From contig JAIXKU010000312.1 in the NCBI GenBank assembly GCA_026936045.1, positions 1-39,666 on the forward strand: a stretch of DNA of 39,666 bases, read 5' to 3'. Each line of letters opens with the position of its first letter. Position 1 is the stretch's first letter. This DNA comes from Flavobacteriales bacterium (GTDB lineage Bacteria > Bacteroidota > Bacteroidia > CAIKAF01). The notes beneath the pieces were generated by a model. The model did not search any database. It was not told the DNA's origin and saw nothing but the letters and a program-made list of their open reading frames with translations. Position numbers and translations under genes: made by a program. Below, one piece after another: positions 1 through 8,941 of this stretch.

Positions 1-2322
1 ATTCCGGCTTATGCTGAGGTAGTAGTAAATCCGCCGGCTAATACACCTACTACACCTAGTGGGCCGATTCTTCTATGCCAGGGTGCAGCGCCTACCAACT
101 ATACAACCACACCCGATCCTAATGCATTGGGCTTTGTATGGTCTATAGCACCACCTAATATAGCTAGCGGTAATACCGCTACCGGTACTATAACATGGGA
201 TCCGGGCTTTGATGGCGGAACACAAGTTTGTGTTCAGGCTATTGGTTGTAATGGCCTCACGCCATCGGCTTGCTTGGATGTGAATATTGATAAGAATGTG
301 GCGCAACCGGTTATTCTTTCCGGACCTATAGATGGATGTACAGGAGGTGGTACAGATACCGTTGTTGCCTATTCACCCACAGCTACAGGATATAACTGGA
401 CGATATCAGGTGCTGGTAATACTATTACCAATATAGGTATAGGAGATACGGCTATTATCAACTGGGACCCGACTTTTTCAGGTATTTCCATGATTTGCGT
501 TACAGCAAATGGTTGTAACGGCCCAAGTACACCGTCTTGTATAAGTACAAATATTATGAATACTGTAGTTGTACCAACAACCCCTTCCGGAACACTTACA
601 CGTTGTGAAGGTGCTGGTACGGATGTTTATATTAGTTCTTCTGCTAATGCTTCTGCATTTGTATGGACTGTTTCAGGAGCAGGAAATACAATAATAGATA
701 CGACTTATACCGGTACGACCACCGTTACGTGGGATGCTAATTTCAATGGCTCCGCACAAGTCTGTGTTTCTGCACAGGGCTGTGCCGGCCCTACGGCTTG
801 GGTATGTGAAACAGTGGATGTTATTACAACGGTGCAAACACCCAGTATTCCATCCGGAACAATAGTTCGTTGTATGGGTGCTGGTACAGATTCTTATGTT
901 ACCTCTGCAGCAGGTGCTACAGGGTATGTTTGGAGCATCAGTCCACCGACGTCCGGTACTATTTCACCTACCGGTGATGTAACATGGTCACCTCTATGGT
1001 CGGGCACGGCTACTATTTCGGTTTTTGCAAACGGATGTAATGGGCCAAGCGCTTCTGCGACACTAGATGTATTAACTTTATCTAATCAACCGCTTCCTTT
1101 GATCCCTGTCGGAACGCTTACCCGCTGCCAGGGTATAGGCTCAGATAGTTATACGACCTCTTCATTAGGCGCTACATCATATATTTGGACACTCGTACCA
1201 GCAAGTGCAGGTACAATTGCAGGCACTACGGATAGTGTTATCGTTAACTGGGATCCGAGCTTTGCCGGTACGGTATCTGTTTGTGTGCAAGCCGTAGGTT
1301 GCGATACAACAAATCAGGTATGTGCCACCGTATTTGTAGATACTCAACCGCCTAAACCAACTATTACACCGAGCGGTCCAACCACATTCTGTCAGGGGGG
1401 TAGTGTAATTCTTACTTCCAGCAGTGCAACAGATAATAGCTGGTTGCCCAATAACGAAACAACATCCTTTATTACGGTAACTCAAACCGGCGTATATGCT
1501 GTTGTGGTAACAGGCGCAAATGGATGTACCAATGCCTCGGATAATATGTTTGTAAATGTTAGCCCTGGACAACTGACTGCAACCATTAATGGGCCGGATA
1601 CCGTTTGTCTTGGCGATAATTTTGTGCTGTCTGCCAATATAGCAACCACATATGAGTGGAATACGGGTGCTACAACACAAAGTATTCAGCTTAGCATAAC
1701 AGCACCTGCCAGTTATACCGTAACCATAACAGACGATTATAACTGTGTGGCTACAGCAACAAACACGGTATCACTCTACCCTTGGCCAAGCTCAGCTGAT
1801 GATCAGGCAACGACAAATTTTGATACACAGATTGTTCTTAATGTGCTTCAAAATGATGTTGGCGGAGGTAACTTATCCATTTTAACACCGCCAAATCATG
1901 GTACGGCTGTTGTGGATGGGTTAGATATTCTTTATACACCCGGTAGCGGATTTAGCGGTGTGGATACATTTACGTATGTGCTTTGCTCACCAAAATGTTT
2001 GCTGCAATGTGATACGGCAACAGTAACGGTTATTGTGCGTAACTCACTTATGATTCCTAATGGATTTAGTCCGAATGGTGACGGGGTGAACGACTTCTTT
2101 GAGATTGTAGGATTAGATAACTTCCCCAATAACGAGTTGCTCATTCTAAACCGTTGGGGCGATGCGGTTTATTCCGCTGCACCCTATAATAATGATTGGG
2201 ATGGAACCAGTAACATGGGTATAGGAGGAAGTGGGCGTTTGACCGACGGCACATATTTCTTTGTGTTCAAAACATCACCTGATGCCGATGCTATTACCGG
2301 TTATATTGAATTAAAAAGATAA
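1..2322 (+). CDS. T9SS-exported repeat adhesin, C-terminal part (5'-truncated by window)
   Basis: The frame is open from base 1, so the true start lies outside the window and about 773 residues are visible. In order: five Cys-rich Ig/PKD-like repeats of 85-89 residues (46-1347), two more Ig-like units (about 1350-1790), a cadherin/VCBS-type unit beginning with the DDQATTN segment (about 1798-2037), and a final domain (2041-2319) with the SPNGDGVNDFF, LNRWGDAVY, NDWDGTSN and DGTYFF motifs. That ending is the gliding-motility-associated (CHU_C, type B) T9SS sorting domain. By family knowledge such proteins are moved across the outer membrane by the T9SS and stay on the surface or are released. 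A porP/sprF gene follows after 19 bases, the usual partner of type B substrates. Adhesin role is inferred; the ligand is unknown. Confidence 0.88.
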   Translation: MPAYAEVVVNPPANTPTTPSGPILLCQGAAPTNYTTTPDPNALGFVWSIAPPNIASGNTATGTITWDPGFDGGTQVCVQAIGCNGLTPSACLDVNIDKNVAQPVILSGPIDGCTGGGTDTVVAYSPTATGYNWTISGAGNTITNIGIGDTAIINWDPTFSGISMICVTANGCNGPSTPSCISTNIMNTVVVPTTPSGTLTRCEGAGTDVYISSSANASAFVWTVSGAGNTIIDTTYTGTTTVTWDANFNGSAQVCVSAQGCAGPTAWVCETVDVITTVQTPSIPSGTIVRCMGAGTDSYVTSAAGATGYVWSISPPTSGTISPTGDVTWSPLWSGTATISVFANGCNGPSASATLDVLTLSNQPLPLIPVGTLTRCQGIGSDSYTTSSLGATSYIWTLVPASAGTIAGTTDSVIVNWDPSFAGTVSVCVQAVGCDTTNQVCATVFVDTQPPKPTITPSGPTTFCQGGSVILTSSSATDNSWLPNNETTSFITVTQTGVYAVVVTGANGCTNASDNMFVNVSPGQLTATINGPDTVCLGDNFVLSANIATTYEWNTGATTQSIQLSITAPASYTVTITDDYNCVATATNTVSLYPWPSSADDQATTNFDTQIVLNVLQNDVGGGNLSILTPPNHGTAVVDGLDILYTPGSGFSGVDTFTYVLCSPKCLLQCDTATVTVIVRNSLMIPNGFSPNGDGVNDFFEIVGLDNFPNNELLILNRWGDAVYSAAPYNNDWDGTSNMGIGGSGRLTDGTYFFVFKTSPDADAITGYIELKR
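46..1347 (+). repeat. Five tandem ~260-bp units encoding Cys-rich Ig-like domains
   Basis: Units begin near 46, 307, 574, 841 and 1096 (spacing 261, 267, 267 and 255 bases). Each starts with a P..PSG-like segment followed by a Cys, contains a W of the form F/Y-V/I-W, then a W-D/S-P/A segment, and ends with V/I-C-V..-GC and a further Cys. The DNA has diverged, so the repeats are seen mainly in the protein. Units 1, 2, 3 and 5 have four cysteines; unit 4 has two. Confidence 0.85.
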
Positions 2323-2341
2323 ACCTTAAACCTAAATTATT

Positions 2342-3292
2342 ATGAAGAAAGTTTTAAATAAATCATTGATTGCCGGTTTGCTTCTTACGGGTTATATGGC
2401 TACTTCGGCTAAGGCGCAGGATATGCCGCATTTTACAATGTACTACATACAGCCAAGTATCATTAACCCGGCAGCGATGACCATATTTGAAAATATCAAT
2501 GGTGCTTTTTTCTTTAACAAGCAAATGCTTGGATTTGATAAAAGCCCTATGGTAGGCTTGCTTGATATTGGTATTCCTGTGGCAAAAACCAATTTCTATG
2601 CAGGATTTCAAGCCAGTCAGGACAGAATAGGTGTTACAACCTATTCTATTTTCACCGGTAACTTTGCGTATCGTATTCGGTTAAACATGAAGCATTATTT
2701 ATCTTTTGGTTTAGGTGTTTCGGCCAAACTGACCAATGCTAATTTTACCGAAGCGCCTATTGTCAATCCCGTCGATCCGGTATTTTTTCAAAATGCGGAT
2801 GCTATTTGGACACCTGATATCCGTTTAGGAGCCTATTATTTCTCGGATAATGTATATGTCGGATTTTCTGTAGCCAATCTGTTTACCAACAGTTTGTTTT
2901 TTGGCGGCACGTCGCCGACGGCTGATATTCGTGTAGATGGCAATGACATGCACTTTTATTTGAATGGTGGATGGCAGAAGAAATTAGGAAAGAGCTGGAA
3001 AATAATGCCATCGGCATTGATACGATTAAGTCCGGGCGCACCTGTTCAGTTTGATATCAACGCAATGGCCTTGTTCAAAGAGCAATTTGGATTTGGTATT
3101 ACTTACAGAACTACCACTACACTGGGTGCTACCCTTTATTATCAGTTGAATAAATTCTTAGTGTTCGGCTATTCAGTGAATGTGGGATTACGTTTTAGGG
3201 ATCAGGCTAATTTCACAGGCCATGAAGCCATGATAGCTTTTCGCATCAGAAATAACAAGAGAATTATCCCCGTTGATGTGCCACGATTCTAA
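2342..3292 (+). CDS. PorP/SprF family type IX secretion system outer-membrane protein
   Basis: The product has 316 residues. A signal peptide of about 25 residues ends in AKA with Gln next. The mature part begins with MPHFTMYYIQPSIINPAAM, the typical opening of this family (short N-terminus, then an N-P-A motif), and continues as alternating amphipathic strands as expected for a beta-barrel of the PorP/SprF fold. Family members work in the T9SS; SprF of Flavobacterium is needed to export the adhesin SprB, and many paralogues sit beside a type B substrate. Here the gene starts 19 bases after such a substrate and is followed 33 bases later by a PorE-like gene, so I infer a dedicated partner for the upstream adhesin. 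Which paralogue it is cannot be decided from sequence alone. Confidence 0.88.
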   Translation: MKKVLNKSLIAGLLLTGYMATSAKAQDMPHFTMYYIQPSIINPAAMTIFENINGAFFFNKQMLGFDKSPMVGLLDIGIPVAKTNFYAGFQASQDRIGVTTYSIFTGNFAYRIRLNMKHYLSFGLGVSAKLTNANFTEAPIVNPVDPVFFQNADAIWTPDIRLGAYYFSDNVYVGFSVANLFTNSLFFGGTSPTADIRVDGNDMHFYLNGGWQKKLGKSWKIMPSALIRLSPGAPVQFDINAMALFKEQFGFGITYRTTTTLGATLYYQLNKFLVFGYSVNVGLRFRDQANFTGHEAMIAFRIRNNKRIIPVDVPRF

Positions 3293-3325
3293 TTTATTAA
3301 CCCTATTGACTTAACAAAGAGATTT

Positions 3326-5230
3326 ATGAAAAAACTGATATGTTGTTTAATGATTATACTTGGTGGCAGCTTTGTTCACGCCCAAACACTTGCCATCGAG
3401 GAAGCCAATATGTTATTTGACGGCGGCGAGTACAGCTCTGCGCTAACGTATTTTAAATCATTGGTAGATCAGACAAAAAAGCCTGAAAATGACTGGCTAT
3501 ATAAGATTGGAGAGTGTTACAGAAAATTAAAGAACTATGAAAAAGCCAATGAATATTTTTCAGGTTTGATAGACAAAAAAGACGTGCCTAATGAGATGTA
3601 TTTGAACTATGGCCATGTTTTACGTTATCTCGATAATCAAAAAGACGCTATGGTGATGTATGAAAAATATAACAGTATTCAACCGGGGCATCCTAATATT
3701 AGAAATTACATGGAAAGTTGTCGGTACGCGATGGAACATACCGATGCTAATTCCGACTATGCGGTAGAGCAAACAAATCTTAATATTAACGGCCTACACC
3801 TTGGCGCTACCCGCTTTAACAATGGTATTATTTTTTCTAAGCCTTCAACCGTAAGAGACGAAAAAACAAAAGTAACCTATCAAAACTATCAGTTGTTTTT
3901 TAGTGAATATGATGGCACTAAATTTTCAGAAGCCAAGAAAATCGCGGCGAATATTCAATCGCGTTTTTTCCTTGGTGGCCCTTCTGCAACGGCTGACGGC
4001 AAGCTTTTGTTTTATTCCAAAAATGATTCCGAAAAGAAATTTTCATCCAAAGAGAAATACGGAAAAAACAATCTGAGTTCTACAGGAGTCAACACATTAA
4101 ATGTGTTTTATTCCTCTAATGAAAATGGCAACTGGTCTGATCCGATTACGCTTAATATCAATAGCGCAGAATACAGCTCTACTCATCCCAATATTTCGGC
4201 TGATGGTAAGAAACTAGTGTTTATTAGTAATAAGCCTGGTGGTAAAGGTGGGTATGATTTATATATCAGTACAAAAAGCGGAGAGACTTGGTCGTCACCG
4301 GAAAATATGGGCGATTTAAATACACCCGATGATGAAATGTTTCCTTTTCTAGCCAATGATACCACCTTGTATTTTTCATCCACCGGTCATGTTGGATTTG
4401 GAGGCTCAGATATTTTTGTTTCAATCAAACGTAATGGAAAGTGGAGCAAACCGGAAAATATGGGACGTGGCATTAATAGTGCAAAAGATGATTTTGGATT
4501 GTTGATTTGGGAAGGGCGAAAAGGATTCTTGGCTTCTAACCGAACTGCAGAACCGGGCAATGATGATTTCTTTACCTTTGAAAAAGTGATTCATTATAAA
4601 AAAGGTAAAGGCACGGTTATAGACGAGTTAACGCTTGCTAAGATGAGCGACGTAACCATTGAAGTATATGATGAAAACGGAAATTTAATTGGTACCGTGG
4701 TAACCGACAAAAATGGTAATTATGATTTCAGTCAATTTGACCCGGATAAGAAATATACGGTTAAAGCAAAGAAGAAAGGCTATAAAGATGAGGAGATAGA
4801 AGTGGATCCGGCTACGACAGACCTTAATAATCTGACCTTAAAAATGGAGCCGATTGTTGAGAAGAATGTGGTATTCACATTTAATGATATTCTGTTTGAA
4901 TACGGAAAAGCAGATTTATTACCGACATCTATGGAGATTTTGGATCGCTTAGCGGACTTGCTGATAAAAAATCCCAAAGCCAGTGTTGAGTTGAGTGCTC
5001 ATACCGACTCACGCGGTTCCGATCAAACCAATTATACACTTTCGCAAAAGCGTTCGGATTCATCCGTCAATTATCTTATTAGCAAGGGTGTAAAGAAAGA
5101 GCAATTAGTGGCTAAGGGGTATGGAGAAACAAGGTTAAAAAATAAGTGTAAGAACGGTGTACCTTGTACCGAAGAAGAACACGCCATAAACCGTAGAGTA
5201 GAAATTAAAGTACTTGATGTGAAGCAATAA
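3326..5230 (+). CDS. TPR - PD40 propeller - CRD - OmpA protein (PorE-like T9SS component)
   Basis: The product has 634 residues. The signal peptide (about residues 1-19) ends in VHA followed by Gln. Tetratricopeptide-like helices follow (about 20-130), then WD40/PD40 propeller blades (about 150-420, with repeated S-A/S-D-G-K and Y-S/D-L/I-Y patterns), a carboxypeptidase-regulatory-like beta-sandwich (about 430-500) and an OmpA C-terminal peptidoglycan-binding domain (about 510-634, with the AHTDSRGS, KRSDS and NRRVEIKV signatures). This is the domain order of PorE, the T9SS protein that binds peptidoglycan. PorE is a lipoprotein, but no lipobox cysteine is visible here. Similar OmpA proteins occur in many copies beside PorP/SprF genes, so this may be a paralogue rather than the core PorE. 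Confidence 0.85.
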   Translation: MKKLICCLMIILGGSFVHAQTLAIEEANMLFDGGEYSSALTYFKSLVDQTKKPENDWLYKIGECYRKLKNYEKANEYFSGLIDKKDVPNEMYLNYGHVLRYLDNQKDAMVMYEKYNSIQPGHPNIRNYMESCRYAMEHTDANSDYAVEQTNLNINGLHLGATRFNNGIIFSKPSTVRDEKTKVTYQNYQLFFSEYDGTKFSEAKKIAANIQSRFFLGGPSATADGKLLFYSKNDSEKKFSSKEKYGKNNLSSTGVNTLNVFYSSNENGNWSDPITLNINSAEYSSTHPNISADGKKLVFISNKPGGKGGYDLYISTKSGETWSSPENMGDLNTPDDEMFPFLANDTTLYFSSTGHVGFGGSDIFVSIKRNGKWSKPENMGRGINSAKDDFGLLIWEGRKGFLASNRTAEPGNDDFFTFEKVIHYKKGKGTVIDELTLAKMSDVTIEVYDENGNLIGTVVTDKNGNYDFSQFDPDKKYTVKAKKKGYKDEEIEVDPATTDLNNLTLKMEPIVEKNVVFTFNDILFEYGKADLLPTSMEILDRLADLLIKNPKASVELSAHTDSRGSDQTNYTLSQKRSDSSVNYLISKGVKKEQLVAKGYGETRLKNKCKNGVPCTEEEHAINRRVEIKVLDVKQ

Positions 5231-5270
5231 TCGCTTTAGGCGTTGCCTGATTAAGTATTTTAAAGAAAAT

Positions 5271-5305
5271 GCAGCTATGCGATAAAATTTATTTATTATA
5301 GCTGC
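5271..5305 (+). terminator. Possible terminator hairpin after the T9SS genes
   Basis: An 8-bp perfect inverted repeat (GCAGCTAT / ATAGCTGC) with a 19-base AT-rich loop lies 40 bases after the OmpA-family stop codon. It has no T tract and a large loop, so it is a weak call. It marks the likely boundary between the T9SS genes and the SDR gene. Confidence 0.35.
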
Positions 5306-5333
5306 TTAAACGAAGAGAAATTCTACTTATTTA

Positions 5334-6065
5334 ATGAAAAGAAATATTATTGTAACCGGTGCTGCCAAAGGGATCGGTAGAGCTATTGCAGAGCGTCTTA
5401 TTAAAGAAGATTACCGGATAGTGGCTGTAGATATGGACACTGAAGGCGGTGCACAACTCACCCAATTATATGGAGAAGATATCTCGTTTCATCTATTAGA
5501 TATTAGTAATGAAGATGCTGTTACAGCCTTCTTTACATTGTTTGACACGCAATATGGATCATTATATGGTATTGTGAATAATGCCGGTATTATTCGAGAC
5601 AACCTGATTTGGAACATGCCTTCCACTGATTTTGATTCGGTCGTTCAGATTAACCTGAAAGGAACATGGCTGATGTGTAAAGAAGCGGCTATGCGGATGA
5701 AAAAGCAAGGAGAGGGACGAATTGTAAATATTGCATCACGCGCCTGGCTTGGCAACAGAGGCCAAAGCAACTATGCGGCATCCAAAGCCGGTGTTGTAGG
5801 TCTTACACGCGTATTAGCGCTTGAGCTTGGGAAATATAATGTGTTGGCAAATACCATAGCGCCGGGGTTGATAGATACGCCCATGACTCAAAAATTACAA
5901 CCGGATGTGCTTCAGAAACTAATAGATGCGCAGCCCACACGTACGATGGGCAAGCCGGATGATATTGCTCAAGCTGTTGCTTTCTTGCTTCATCCACAAA
6001 CCCAATTTATTACAGGACAGACACTGTATGTTGATGGCGGTAAGAGCATTGGAGCCGGCGTTTAA
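5334..6065 (+). CDS. Short-chain dehydrogenase/reductase (FabG-like SDR)
   Basis: The product has 243 residues, the normal length for a classical SDR. Visible motifs are the NAD(P)-binding TGAAKGIG near the N-terminus, NNAG, the catalytic YAASK, and a C-terminal APGLIDTPM followed by TGQTLYVDGG. The probable catalytic Ser in NIAS lies 12 residues before the Tyr, one fewer than in E. coli FabG. An acidic residue after the second strand (VDMD) suggests NAD rather than NADP, which is an inference. The gene precedes a molybdenum hydroxylase by 80 bases and could oxidise or reduce a hydroxyacyl or alcohol intermediate of the same pathway. The substrate is unknown, and automatic naming as a fatty-acid FabG would be unsafe here. 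Confidence 0.85.
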   Translation: MKRNIIVTGAAKGIGRAIAERLIKEDYRIVAVDMDTEGGAQLTQLYGEDISFHLLDISNEDAVTAFFTLFDTQYGSLYGIVNNAGIIRDNLIWNMPSTDFDSVVQINLKGTWLMCKEAAMRMKKQGEGRIVNIASRAWLGNRGQSNYAASKAGVVGLTRVLALELGKYNVLANTIAPGLIDTPMTQKLQPDVLQKLIDAQPTRTMGKPDDIAQAVAFLLHPQTQFITGQTLYVDGGKSIGAGV

Positions 6066-6114
6066 TATTTCTTTCTCTATATTGAAAATACGCCTAAAAC
6101 TGGGAAAATTTATG

Positions 6115-6122
6115 TAGGTTTG
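6115..6122 (+). promoter_or_regulatory. Possible Bacteroidota -7 box before the Mo-hydroxylase gene
   Basis: TAGGTTTG fits the Bacteroidota TAnnTTTG -7 consensus and lies 23 bases before the ATG at 6146. I do not see a clear TTTG -33 element at the usual spacing. The hydroxylase genes may therefore have their own start of transcription apart from the SDR gene. Confidence 0.35.
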
Positions 6123-6145
6123 GTTGATTTTTATTTCTAACTTAC

Positions 6146-8941
6146 ATGAAGCCATTATCATTTACCATCAATGGGAAAAAGTACACGGTACTTGTAGAGG
6201 AAGGCACCTCCTTGTCCTCCGTGATTCGTAACCAGGTTGGACTAACCGGAACGAAAGAAGGATGCAGTCAGGGAAGTTGTGGCGCTTGTACGGTATTGGC
6301 TAATGATGTGCCAGTGTTAAGTTGTATAACACCAGCTTTCCGATTTGAGAATGCAGAAATTACTACCATTGAAGGTATTGATCATAACGGTAACTTACAT
6401 TTATTACAAGATCTTTTTGTGAAGCGCGGTGCTATTCAATGCGGATTCTGTACGCCTGGTATGGTTCTTACCGCTTTAGATTATACCAAAAACAATCCGT
6501 CATGTTCTCGGGATCAGATAAAAGAAGCGCTATCGGGTAATCTTTGTCGCTGCACCGGCTATAAAAAGATTATTGATGCCGTAGCAGAATATGCTGAACT
6601 TTCTCGTAATGGCAAGACAGACATAGCAGAAAGCAAGCCGTTGTCAAATCATAAGATTATCGGTACGTCACGTCCATATATTGAAGCTGAGAAAAAGGTA
6701 CGCGGCATAGCCGAATATGCTGATGATATAAAACTTAAAAACCCACTTTACTGCCGTTTTGTTAGAAGCACACACGCCCATGCCCATATTGATGTTATTG
6801 AAGTGGATGAGGCATGGAAAGTGGAAGGCGTTAAATATATTGCCACAGGAAAAGAATTACCTGAGACGTTTGGTGTATTGCCGGTATCAAATGACGAAAC
6901 AGCCATGGCGATTGAAAAAACACGCTATTATGGAGAGATTGTAGCAGCGGTAGCTGCTGAGTCGGAAGACGCAGCACGTGAGGCATGTGCAAAGATTAAT
7001 GTGAAATACACGCCGTATAAAACATATTTTACGATTGATAGCTCCATTCAGGATTTGGGTGAAAATGAAAAGATACACCATCATTGTAAATTCAATAATA
7101 ATATTCATAAGAAAGCCGAATTGCGGTTTGGTAATCAGGAAGAGGGATTAAAGCAAGCGGACTATGTATCGGAAATGGAGTTTGAATTTGAAGGTGTTTC
7201 ACATGCTTTTACAGAGCCACATGCTGCATCGGCTTATTGGGATGAAAATGGCTTAACCATTATCACGGCCACACAAGTACCGCATTATTTACACCGTGCA
7301 CTGGCTAAGGTTTTGGGTGTGTCGCTTGGTCGTGTACGTGTTATAAAACCTTATGTAGGTGGAGGATTTGGCGGTAAGAGCGATCCTTTTCCTCATGAGA
7401 TCATTATCTCTCATATCGCACGCAAAACCGGACGACCGGTAAGAACAACATTCTCCAGAGAAGAAGTATTTCTGAGTAACCATGGTCGCCATCCGTCTAA
7501 AATGAAGATTGCGCTTGGTGTTGATAAACAAGGCAAATTTCAAGTGTTGAATGCTGATATTGCTATTGATGGTGGTGCGTACGGTAGTTTTGGTGTTGTT
7601 ACATCGTACTATAATGGTGTATTGCTTCAGGCGCCTTATGATATTAAGAATTTTGGATTCCGCACATTTCGTGTCTATACCAATAAACCACAATGTGGTG
7701 CCATGCGTGGCCATGGCGCTGTGAATTCACGTTTTGCCGTTGAAACATTGATTGACGATTTAGCTTATCGCTTAAAAATGGATCCTTGTACGTTGCGCTT
7801 AAAAAACTTTTATCACGAAAACGTATTGACAGTAGGTGAGTTCAGAATTACATCGAATGGCAGTCGCTTAGCGCTTGAGACGGTGATGAATGCTTCCGGC
7901 TGGAAAGATAAATTTGGTAAAATGCCGGAAGGAAAAGGGATTGGTGTCGGTTGCGGATTCTTTATTAGTGGCAGTGCCTTACCTATTATTTGGAATGAAT
8001 ATCCGCAAACGGTGGTTCATCTGAAATTGGATTTTGACGGTCGTGTGCTGATTTCTTCCGGAGCCAGCGATATCGGACAGGGCAGCGATACCATGTTGGC
8101 TATGGTTGTAGCCGAAACTTTAGGCATAGGTATGGATCAGGTTTTTGTTTTGGCTGCCGATACGTTACTCACGCCGGTTGATTTGGGAAGCTATTCCAGT
8201 CGCGTTACGTTTATGTGTGGTAATGCCGCAAAATCGGCTGCAGAAAATCTCAAAAAAGACATACTTACGGCGGTATCTGCCCGTCATAACATACCGGTTG
8301 AAGAACTTTATATCTCCGAAAGTAAAGTTTGCAGCAACGATCAGTCATTGTCGCTTGATTGGTTAGCTGCAACTGATATAGCAACAGCCCATCGCGGTGC
8401 TTTAACCGTTAGTGGTAACTATATTTCACCTAAACTAGGTGGTAATTTTAAAGGAGCCGGCGCCGGCCTTAGCCCATCATACAGCTTTGGGGCTTGTATT
8501 GCAGAAGTGTCAGTAGATACCAATACAGGCAAACTGGAGATATTGCATGTTTGGGGTGCACATGATTGTGGCAAAGCCTTAAATCCTATGGCTGTTGAAG
8601 GTCAGCTGGAAGGCTCTTGGCATATGGGTATTGGACAAGCTATAAGTGAGGAAATGAAATATTTCAATGGGTTATTGCTCAATAATAATTTCATTGATTA
8701 TAAAATACCAACATCATTGGATACACCCGATTTTTATACCCATATCATTGAAACAGGCGATCCTGAAGGCCCGTTTGGCGCTAAGGAATGTGGAGAAGGG
8801 GCGTTACATCCCGTTATTCCGGCTGTGATAAATGCCATATTCAATGCAACAGGCGTTCGCATAACCAAATTGCCGGTAAAAGCGGAAGATATTCTTGAAA
8901 AAATTAAAGCAAATAGAAGCCATGAGCACGTTAACCAATAG
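6146..8941 (+). CDS. Molybdenum hydroxylase, fused [2Fe-2S] and Mo-cofactor subunits (xanthine dehydrogenase / 4-HBCR family)
   Basis: The product has 931 residues. Residues 1-155 form the two-cluster FeS subunit: the plant-type cluster cysteines are C40, C45, C48 and C60, and the second cluster uses C99, C102, C134 and C136 (CGFC and CRC motifs). From about residue 165 it is the large Mo-binding subunit, with GGGFGGKSD, AMRGHGAVNSRF, a GASDIGQGSDT segment, and GAKECGEG, whose E881 is the probable catalytic Glu. XdhB-type FAD sequence is absent; the next gene supplies it. In most relatives the two parts are separate proteins, so this is a small-large subunit fusion. It would hydroxylate or, as in 4-hydroxybenzoyl-CoA reductase, reductively dehydroxylate a ring or aldehyde substrate. 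No XdhC-type maturation factor is in the window. Substrate unknown. Confidence 0.9.
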   Translation: MKPLSFTINGKKYTVLVEEGTSLSSVIRNQVGLTGTKEGCSQGSCGACTVLANDVPVLSCITPAFRFENAEITTIEGIDHNGNLHLLQDLFVKRGAIQCGFCTPGMVLTALDYTKNNPSCSRDQIKEALSGNLCRCTGYKKIIDAVAEYAELSRNGKTDIAESKPLSNHKIIGTSRPYIEAEKKVRGIAEYADDIKLKNPLYCRFVRSTHAHAHIDVIEVDEAWKVEGVKYIATGKELPETFGVLPVSNDETAMAIEKTRYYGEIVAAVAAESEDAAREACAKINVKYTPYKTYFTIDSSIQDLGENEKIHHHCKFNNNIHKKAELRFGNQEEGLKQADYVSEMEFEFEGVSHAFTEPHAASAYWDENGLTIITATQVPHYLHRALAKVLGVSLGRVRVIKPYVGGGFGGKSDPFPHEIIISHIARKTGRPVRTTFSREEVFLSNHGRHPSKMKIALGVDKQGKFQVLNADIAIDGGAYGSFGVVTSYYNGVLLQAPYDIKNFGFRTFRVYTNKPQCGAMRGHGAVNSRFAVETLIDDLAYRLKMDPCTLRLKNFYHENVLTVGEFRITSNGSRLALETVMNASGWKDKFGKMPEGKGIGVGCGFFISGSALPIIWNEYPQTVVHLKLDFDGRVLISSGASDIGQGSDTMLAMVVAETLGIGMDQVFVLAADTLLTPVDLGSYSSRVTFMCGNAAKSAAENLKKDILTAVSARHNIPVEELYISESKVCSNDQSLSLDWLAATDIATAHRGALTVSGNYISPKLGGNFKGAGAGLSPSYSFGACIAEVSVDTNTGKLEILHVWGAHDCGKALNPMAVEGQLEGSWHMGIGQAISEEMKYFNGLLLNNNFIDYKIPTSLDTPDFYTHIIETGDPEGPFGAKECGEGALHPVIPAVINAIFNATGVRITKLPVKAEDILEKIKANRSHEHVNQ

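Noticed and set aside
1177-1680. A 167-codon frame on the minus strand inside the adhesin gene
   Set aside because: It lies opposite a clearly coding repeat region, has no recognisable motif, and results from the repeats' low stop density.
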